DNA of 11,396 nucleotides from assembly GCA_050245975.1 (NCBI GenBank), contig JBFWWW010000130.1, forward strand, positions 1-11,396, given 5' to 3'. The position numbers were made by a program, and so were the translations under genes. Below the pieces are notes generated by a model, which saw nothing but the letters and a program-made list of their open reading frames with translations, searched no databases and had not been told where the DNA came from. Below are positions 7,285 to 11,396 of the stretch, piece after piece. Source of the stretch: JBFWWW01 sp050245975 (GTDB lineage Bacteria > Pseudomonadota > Alphaproteobacteria > Rhizobiales > Hyphomicrobiaceae). The number at the start of each line of letters is the position of its first letter. Positions within the stretch are counted from its first letter, which is position 1.

Positions 7285-7354
7285 AGGAGGGCGCGCCGAC
7301 GGGGATGACAACGCTCCGGCGGGGAAGACAGCGGGGCGCTCGGCAGGGATGACA
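7275..7354 (+). repeat. Run of decayed half-elements ending in GATGACA/GAAGACA
   Basis: Four 10-bp words, GGGGATGACA or single-base variants, start at 7275, 7301, 7321 and 7345. They look like truncated right ends of copies A and C piled up in tandem. With the upstream copies they fill most of the gene-free 7016-7405 interval between the convergent M4 and lysozyme-like genes. No coding sequence is seen there. Confidence 0.65.
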
Positions 7355-7405
7355 GTCGGGGCGTTTCCACCCAAGCCGGAAAGCCTCTAGGGAGCTTTTG
7401 GGACG

Positions 7406-8410
7406 TCAGGACGGGAGAGTTGTCAGTCCCCGGTCGACGAGAACCTTCAGCATCACCGCAGCGCCGCACTGCTTGGAGACGGCGTTTGCGTCCCAGACGC
7501 CGTCGGCCACGAATTTGCCCTTGGTGTACTGGTTCGAATAGCTCCAGAGGTAGGGCGTGTTGATGCCGTTGCGCCGGCTGCCGAAGCCGTTGTAGCTCTC
7601 GAACCTGTAGAGCGTATGCGCCAGGCCCCAGTCGGCCTGATTGGCGAGGCCGTCGAACGTCAGCGCATCTTCCGCGCTCGATGCCCAGTCGTTGGGCGGA
7701 TCCCAGGGGGTGGGTCGGCCTTTGGGCACGTGCACGGTCTTTTCACTCAGCGAGTCGCCGTTGTGCAGGTGGCCCTGGAAGTTGAAGCTGGCCTCCATCG
7801 CGTGAATGATGCCGACGAAATACCACGGCGCGCAGACCTCGTTGCCGACCGTGAGGTACTGCTCCTTGTAGTCGTCGCTCGTCAGCTTGCCGATATACCA
7901 GTTCACTTCGGCGGCATTGGCCGTCCGCACGGTGCACGTGGCGAACAGCTTGTTGTACTCCTCGCGCAGGGATTCGAACGTCGGCCTCGTCACGGCCGCC
8001 GCGCCGGTGACGTTGTCGCGATCCGTCCGTGGCGACCGCTCCGCCTGGGTGAGCTGGCGCAGCAGCGCATCCGCCTCGCCCAGCAGGCGGGCGACGTCGG
8101 CCGCCGGCACGTCGGTCTCGTTGGCCGATGCCTGGACGGCGTCGATGAAGTCGACGACCGCCGGCATCACCCGATCGAACTCGTCGCCGCCCGTCAGCGT
8201 CGCCGAAACCTGCGGCGCGAACAGGCCGAGCTTCTGGGCTTCGGCCGTCAGCGCGCCGAGCTGGCGCCAACGGGACACGGCGGCCGGCGCAGCTGCCGAC
8301 GTCTGCGCCAGCGCCTTGGAGAGGGTGGTTGCCGCCAGCGCCGGCGCCGCAAGGGCGGTGCCCGCAGAACCGAGGAAGCGGCGCCGGCTCATTTTCACAT
8401 GCGCGACCAT
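7406..8410 (-). CDS. Tat-exported lysozyme-like protein (COG5526-type), probable peptidoglycan hydrolase
   Basis: The predicted product has 334 residues. The N-terminus carries a twin-arginine motif (Ser8-Arg-Arg-Arg-Phe-Leu-Gly) followed by an Ala/Leu-rich segment to about residue 35, so it should be exported folded through the Tat pathway. The middle region (about 45-150) is helical and not recognised. The C-terminal half contains Ile-His-Ala-Met-Glu-Ala-Ser-x-Asn-Phe-x-x-His-Leu-His-Asn-Gly-Asp, then Tyr-Asn-Gly-Phe-Gly and Pro-Tyr-Leu-Trp-Ser-Tyr-Ser. I recognise this as the pattern of a lysozyme-like family annotated as COG5526, with Glu206 as the probable catalytic acid. The start is the ATG at 8410, preceded by GGGGGGTTCC; a TTG 12 nt upstream is less likely. 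The gene converges on the M4 protease gene and diverges from pgsA. Export is fairly certain; glycan-cleaving activity is inferred from family resemblance. Confidence 0.7.
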   Translation of the reverse strand: MVAHVKMSRRRFLGSAGTALAAPALAATTLSKALAQTSAAAPAAVSRWRQLGALTAEAQKLGLFAPQVSATLTGGDEFDRVMPAVVDFIDAVQASANETDVPAADVARLLGEADALLRQLTQAERSPRTDRDNVTGAAAVTRPTFESLREEYNKLFATCTVRTANAAEVNWYIGKLTSDDYKEQYLTVGNEVCAPWYFVGIIHAMEASFNFQGHLHNGDSLSEKTVHVPKGRPTPWDPPNDWASSAEDALTFDGLANQADWGLAHTLYRFESYNGFGSRRNGINTPYLWSYSNQYTKGKFVADGVWDANAVSKQCGAAVMLKVLVDRGLTTLPS

Positions 8411-8420
8411 GGAACCCCCC
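8411..8420 (-). promoter_or_regulatory. G6 ribosome-binding site of the lysozyme-like gene
   Basis: On the minus strand GGGGGGTTCC abuts the ATG. It matches the M23 gene's start region (1152-1161) at nine of ten positions with the same spacing. Confidence 0.5.
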
Positions 8421-8686
8421 AAAGCAGACCTACAGGTGCCGGCAAGACGCCGCGCCGGTTGAAAACTTTCCCGCTCCCGGCGCGCGCGTCAAGCCGTGCC
8501 TGCCCGAGGTGGCGACAAGAAGGCCCGAGCGGTGCGGTGCGACATCAGCAGGAGGCGCCGAGAATTCCCCTGATCGGGGCGCCGATGTCCGCATGGCGTG
8601 CAGTCGGCTTGCGATCATCGTTCACAATCCGGTGTTTGCATACGTCGTCCGGCGGCAATCGCAGGGCCGGCATGACCTGGAGACCA
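8421..8686. other. Divergent intergenic region between lysozyme-like gene and pgsA
   Basis: The interval (310 bp gene to gene, 8411-8720) holds no convincing gene. On the minus strand TTGACG (8487-8492) is a fair -35 box for the lysozyme-like gene, but the hexamer 17 bp downstream (AAAGTT) is a poor -10. No terminator, RNA gene or clear operator was seen in the rest. Confidence 0.3.
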
Positions 8687-8714
8687 TTGACGCCTATCCC
8701 GGCAACTGTACACA
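8687..8714 (+). promoter_or_regulatory. Possible pgsA promoter
   Basis: TTGACG (8687-8692), a 16-bp spacer and TACACA (8709-8714) form a candidate promoter. The -35 box is strong and the -10 box weak. Transcription would start at or within a base or two of the pgsA ATG at 8721, which has no good Shine-Dalgarno sequence. The transcript could therefore be leaderless. Confidence 0.3.
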
Positions 8715-8720
8715 GAAGCT

Positions 8721-9308
8721 ATGGATCGCGCCGCGCCACGCCCCGTGCTGACCAGCCTGCCGAATGTGCTGACCTATGCGCGCATTCTGGCGGTTCCGGC
8801 CATGGCGGCCTGCTTCCTTCTCATGCGCAACGAGCAGGGGCGCTGGGCGGCGCTCGGCATTTTCATCGCCGCCTGCATCACCGACTGGCTCGACGGCTAC
8901 CTGGCGCGCGTTTGGGCGCAGCAGTCGGCGCTCGGCCGGATGCTCGATCCGATCGCGGACAAACTGCTTGTCGGCACGGCGCTGATGCTGCTCGCCTACG
9001 ACAACACCATCGACACAGCGTCCATTTCCGCCGCCATCATCATCCTGTGCCGCGAGATTCTCGTGTCGGGTCTGAGAGAGTTCCTGGCAGAGCTCAACGT
9101 GAAGGTGCACGTCACGCAGCTCGCCAAGTGGAAGACCACGCTGCAGATGATTGCGCTTGGCGTGCTGCTGGCAGGCCCGGCAGCGGACAAGATCGTGCCC
9201 GGCACGACCATGTTCGGCCTGGCGCTTCTGTGGGTGGCGGCGCTGCTGACGCTGTGGACCGGATACGACTACCTGAAGGCGGCGATCAAGCATGCCATCG
9301 GCCAGTGA
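8721..9308 (+). CDS. pgsA: CDP-diacylglycerol--glycerol-3-phosphate 3-phosphatidyltransferase
   Basis: This inner-membrane enzyme joins CDP-diacylglycerol and glycerol 3-phosphate to give phosphatidylglycerophosphate, the committed step to phosphatidylglycerol and cardiolipin. The 195-residue length is typical. The complete CDP-alcohol phosphotransferase motif is present: Asp55, Asp58-Gly59, Ala62-Arg63, Gly72, Asp76 and Asp80 with canonical spacing. The opening Leu-Pro-Asn-Val-Leu-Thr-Tyr-Ala-Arg is the usual N-terminus of PgsA, and hydrophobic segments around residues 22-35, 42-54, 85-110, 135-150 and 160-178 fit its membrane helices. The ATG at 8721 is chosen; a GTG at 8745 is the only other nearby candidate. 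moaD follows after 27 bp, an order common in Hyphomicrobiales. Confidence 0.93.
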   Translation: MDRAAPRPVLTSLPNVLTYARILAVPAMAACFLLMRNEQGRWAALGIFIAACITDWLDGYLARVWAQQSALGRMLDPIADKLLVGTALMLLAYDNTIDTASISAAIIILCREILVSGLREFLAELNVKVHVTQLAKWKTTLQMIALGVLLAGPAADKIVPGTTMFGLALLWVAALLTLWTGYDYLKAAIKHAIGQ

Positions 9309-9335
9309 ACGCCTGTCGCGGAAGGCGGGCTCGCG

Positions 9336-9593
9336 ATGACGGTCAAGGTTCTCTATTTTGCATGGCTGCGTGAGAAGATCGGGCGGCCGTCCGAGGTGCT
9401 CGATCCTCCGGGCCGGGTTGCGACGGTGGCCGATCTTGTCGCCTGGCTCAAGACGCGCGGCCCCGAATACGAGGAGGGCTTTCGGCGCGCCGAGGTCATT
9501 CGCGCGGCGATCGACCAGTCTCACGTCAAGCTCGATGCGCCGATCGCCGGCGCACGCGAGATCGCCTTCTTCCCGCCCGTGACCGGAGGCTAG
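9336..9593 (+). CDS. moaD: Molybdopterin synthase small subunit
   Basis: This 85-residue ubiquitin-like sulfur carrier donates the dithiolene sulfurs during conversion of cyclic pyranopterin monophosphate to molybdopterin. It shows the Val-Lys-Val-Leu-Tyr-Phe-Ala-Trp-Leu-Arg-Glu opening strand, the central Leu-Val-Ala-Trp-Leu helix and the C-terminal Pro-Pro-Val-Thr-Gly-Gly. The terminal Gly-Gly is the site of adenylation by MoeB and of thiocarboxylation. It is encoded 4 bp before moaE, its direct partner in the synthase, so the two are almost certainly co-translated. The ATG at 9336 gives the normal family length. Confidence 0.92.
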   Translation: MTVKVLYFAWLREKIGRPSEVLDPPGRVATVADLVAWLKTRGPEYEEGFRRAEVIRAAIDQSHVKLDAPIAGAREIAFFPPVTGG

Positions 9594-9597
9594 GCCG

Positions 9598-10071
9598 ATG
9601 GTCGTCCGCGTGCAGGAGGCTGATTTCGACATTGGCGCGGAGGTGCGTGCGCTGGTCGTCGGCCGCGCCGACGCCGGTGCGGTGGTGACCTTTACGGGCC
9701 TGGTGCGCGACGTCTCGCACGGGGCCGGCGTGACATCGATGACGCTCGAGCACTATCCCGGTATGACCGAGAAGGAGCTGGAGCGGATCGAGCGGGAGGC
9801 GAACGACCGCTGGCCGCTGCAGGCGAGCCTGGTGATCCACCGGGTGGGCGCGCTGGCGCCGGGCGACAATATCGTGCTCGTCGTCACGGTCTCGGCGCAC
9901 CGCGAGGCTGCCTTCGCCGCCGCCGAATTCCTCATGGACTACCTGAAGACGAGCGCGCCCTTCTGGAAGAAGGAGGCGGGGGCCGGGGGGGCGGAGCGCT
10001 GGGTCGAGGCGGACGACAAGGATGCGGCCGCCGCCGATCGCTGGCGCTCCAGGTCACCGAAAAAAGGCTGA
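9598..10071 (+). CDS. moaE: Molybdopterin synthase catalytic (large) subunit
   Basis: MoaE is the catalytic subunit that accepts sulfur from thiocarboxylated MoaD to make molybdopterin in the cytoplasm. The 157-residue product contains the family signature Gly-Ala-Val-Val-Thr-Phe-x-Gly-x-Val-Arg, then Leu-Glu-His-Tyr-Pro-Gly-Met, and Leu-Lys-Thr-Ser-Ala-Pro-Phe-Trp-Lys-Lys. Lys117 and Lys124 fall at the positions of the E. coli active-site lysines 119 and 126, with the same spacing of seven. The last 30 or so residues are charged and variable, as is normal. It ends 16 bp before the stop codon of the convergent A-type carrier gene; no separate terminator is visible in that gap. Confidence 0.93.
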   Translation: MVVRVQEADFDIGAEVRALVVGRADAGAVVTFTGLVRDVSHGAGVTSMTLEHYPGMTEKELERIEREANDRWPLQASLVIHRVGALAPGDNIVLVVTVSAHREAAFAAAEFLMDYLKTSAPFWKKEAGAGGAERWVEADDKDAAAADRWRSRSPKKG

Positions 10072-10087
10072 ATGTCCAGGCGACGGC

Positions 10088-10474
10088 TCAGACCTTGAGC
10101 GCGTCGATCCGCTCTTTGCTGGCCGGCACCAGCTCGACGGATTCACCGCATCCGCAGGCGCTTTTCTGGTTCGGGTTGTTGAACACGAACTGAGCGGCGA
10201 GCTTGTCGACGCGGTAGTCCATCTCGGTGCCGAGCAGGTACATCACGGCCTTCGGGTCAACCAGCACGCGCGCGCCATCGACCTCGACGACCTCGTCGTA
10301 GGGGCCGGCCTTGTCGGCCCATGCCAGCGTGTACTCCATGCCGGCGCAGCCGCCCTTGGTGATGCCGATGCGCAGGCCGGCCGCGTCCGGATGGCCCGCC
10401 TGCATGGCCTTCACGCGCGCGACGGCGGCCTCCGTCAGCGTCATGACCTGCAGCTTCTTGCGGGGGGCGCCCAT
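10088..10474 (-). CDS. A-type iron-sulfur carrier protein (HesB/IscA/SufA family)
   Basis: The predicted product is a 128-residue A-type carrier that binds and hands on Fe-S clusters to apo-proteins in the cytoplasm. The three conserved cysteines are Cys43 (Gly-Gly-Cys-Ala-Gly-Met), Cys107 and Cys109 (Cys-Gly-Cys-Gly), with the 64-residue and 2-residue spacings seen in SufA and IscA. Start choice is between ATGs at 10474 and 10483. I prefer 10474 because GAGGA lies 8 nt upstream; 10483 adds only Met-Gly-Cys. Longer upstream extensions would cross the predicted promoter. The gene stands alone, apart from suf or isc cluster genes, and converges on moaE. Whether it acts as IscA, SufA or ErpA cannot be decided from sequence alone. 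Confidence 0.9.
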   Translation of the reverse strand: MGAPRKKLQVMTLTEAAVARVKAMQAGHPDAAGLRIGITKGGCAGMEYTLAWADKAGPYDEVVEVDGARVLVDPKAVMYLLGTEMDYRVDKLAAQFVFNNPNQKSACGCGESVELVPASKERIDALKV

Positions 10475-10507
10475 GCAACCCATCCTCGATGTTCCTGTCG
10501 TGTCCCG

Positions 10508-10536
10508 AATATAGGGCATCGCAGGCAAAATGCGAA
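10508..10536 (-). promoter_or_regulatory. Predicted promoter of the A-type carrier gene
   Basis: Read on the minus strand, TTCGCA (10536-10531) and TATATT (10513-10508) are separated by 17 bp. The -10 box matches consensus at five of six positions and the -35 box at four of six. Transcription would start near 10501, giving a leader of under 30 nt and supporting the short start choice. Confidence 0.5.
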
Positions 10537-10540
10537 GGGT

Positions 10541-10559
10541 GCCCGGCGCCGCGCCGGGC
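10541..10559. promoter_or_regulatory. Perfect 19-bp palindrome upstream of the A-type carrier promoter
   Basis: GCCCGGCGC-C-GCGCCGGGC has two perfect 9-bp arms around one central base. It ends 4 bp upstream of the predicted -35 box of the carrier gene. No T-run flanks it, so an intrinsic terminator is unlikely. It could be an operator, but in DNA this GC-rich short GC palindromes also arise by chance. Confidence 0.3.
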
Positions 10560-10618
10560 GGCCATGCGCGCGAGGATTGGCGCATTGCTGGGGCCGGCGG
10601 CAAGATGCTAGGACCGGA

Positions 10619-10631
10619 GGAACGAAGTTCC
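10619..10631 (+). promoter_or_regulatory. Small inverted repeat next to the dehydrogenase ribosome-binding site
   Basis: GGAAC-GAA-GTTCC can form a 5-bp stem with a 3-nt loop. It abuts the GGAG sequence (10632-10635 region) that serves the ATG at 10642. It might be an operator half or a weak translational hairpin. Confidence 0.25.
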
Positions 10632-10641
10632 GGAGCACCAA

Positions 10642-11396
10642 ATGCCGAAGCCTGACCTGCTGATGACCGGCCCGATGATGCCGATCATCGCCGACCAACT
10701 CGAGGCCGCCTTCACGGTTCACAATCTTGCCGGTGTCGCCGATCGCGATGCGCTGGTGGCGAAGGTGGGGCCTTCGATCAAGGCCGTCTGCACGGGCGGA
10801 CACACGGGGGTCAAGACGGATGCGGCTCTGATCGGCAAACTGCCGGCGCTCAGGATCATCTCCAACTTCGGGGTCGGCTACGATTCCATCGACGTCGCGG
10901 CCGCAGCCAAGCGCGGCATCATCGTCACGAACACGCCGGACGTGCTGACCGAGGAGGTGGCCGATACCGCCCTCGGACTGCTCATCATGACGGTGCGCGA
11001 ATTGTCGAAGGCGGAAAGCTGGCTGCGGGCGGGCGAGTGGTCGCGCAAGGGCGACTATCGCCTGACGCCCGGCTCGCTGCGCGACCGCTCGATCGGCATG
11101 GTCGGCCTGGGGCGCATCGGCAAGGCGATCGCGCGGCGCTGCGAAGCGTTCGGCCTCCCGATCAGCTACTTCGCTCGCCACCGGCAGGCGGACGTGTCCT
11201 ATCGCTACTACGACAGCATCGTCGCGATGGCGCGCGACGTCGACACGCTGATCGTCATCACGCCGGGCGGCGCCGCGACGCAGAACCTGATCAACGCGTC
11301 CGTGCTGGAGGCGCTGGGCCCAAGGGGCGTCGTCGTCAATCTGGCGCGCGGCAGCGTCATCGACGAGCCGGCGCTGATCGATGCCCTGCGCAAGGG
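10642..11396 (+). CDS. D-isomer-specific 2-hydroxyacid dehydrogenase (3' end outside window)
   Basis: The frame is open to the right edge; 251 residues are visible of a usual 310-330. The family reduces 2-oxo acids such as glyoxylate or hydroxypyruvate to D-2-hydroxy acids using NAD(P)H in the cytoplasm. Visible hallmarks are Asn-Phe-Gly-Val-Gly-Tyr-Asp (residues 75-81), the nucleotide-binding Gly-Leu-Gly-Arg-Ile-Gly (155-160) and Asn-Leu-Ala-Arg-Gly-Ser-Val-Ile-Asp, with Arg236 as the substrate-binding arginine. The catalytic Glu and His lie beyond the edge. After the second Rossmann strand the sequence is Tyr-Phe-Ala-Arg-His-Arg rather than one ending in Asp, which suggests NADPH preference as in glyoxylate/hydroxypyruvate reductases. 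The start is the ATG at 10642 with GGAG about 6 nt upstream. It is divergent from the A-type carrier gene. The exact substrate is not determinable. Confidence 0.88.
   Translation, partial: MPKPDLLMTGPMMPIIADQLEAAFTVHNLAGVADRDALVAKVGPSIKAVCTGGHTGVKTDAALIGKLPALRIISNFGVGYDSIDVAAAAKRGIIVTNTPDVLTEEVADTALGLLIMTVRELSKAESWLRAGEWSRKGDYRLTPGSLRDRSIGMVGLGRIGKAIARRCEAFGLPISYFARHRQADVSYRYYDSIVAMARDVDTLIVITPGGAATQNLINASVLEALGPRGVVVNLARGSVIDEPALIDALRK

Noticed and set aside
7616..9373. Long plus-strand frame across the lysozyme-like gene and pgsA
   Set aside because: It is Arg/Gly-rich, overlaps two supported genes in other frames and has no domain resemblance.
10475..10603. N-terminal extension of the A-type carrier protein
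   Set aside because: It would run through the predicted promoter and the 19-bp palindrome and add residues not expected for the family.

Overview
This is a GC-rich window with the gene density and gene families of an alphaproteobacterium, most likely a member of the Hyphomicrobiales (Rhizobiales). The evidence is a pgsA-moaD-moaE gene string, a SufA/IscA-type A-type carrier, an AsmA-family protein, and intergenic palindromes built around GGGATGACA, a repeat type common in that order. The genus cannot be fixed from the sequence alone.

Layout. Positions 2-964 hold the 3' part of an AsmA-family gene. After a 197-bp gap with an inverted repeat and a good sigma70-like promoter comes a same-strand run of three genes for large secreted hydrolases. 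These are an M23 (LytM-type) metallopeptidase with a Pro/Ala stalk and a Trp-capped amphipathic tail (1162-2805), an S8 subtilase with dockerin-like calcium loops (2850-5117), and an M4 thermolysin-like metalloprotease (5177-7015). The gaps are 44 and 59 bp, each downstream gene has its own Shine-Dalgarno sequence, and no terminator is visible between them, so they probably form one operon. A 390-bp gene-free stretch full of GGGATGACA-type palindromes follows. Converging from the other side is a Tat-exported, lysozyme-like protein (8410-7406, minus strand).

Positions 8411-8720 are a divergent intergenic region. Beyond it lies a housekeeping block: pgsA (phosphatidylglycerophosphate synthase) and moaD-moaE (molybdopterin synthase), then the convergent iscA/sufA-like A-type carrier on the minus strand. 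A divergently transcribed D-2-hydroxyacid dehydrogenase runs off the right edge.

How it fits together. The left two thirds looks like an accessory envelope or secretome module: one predicted peptidoglycan endopeptidase, two broad-specificity proteases of different catalytic chemistry, and a probable glycan-strand hydrolase. All four keep their recognisable catalytic residues and carry export signals. Sec signals serve the three-gene run and a twin-arginine signal serves the lysozyme-like protein. The two peptidoglycan-directed genes share an almost identical GGGGGGT(A/T)CC-ATG translation start. A role in bacterial lysis, scavenging or wall remodelling is an inference. The right third is ordinary core metabolism.
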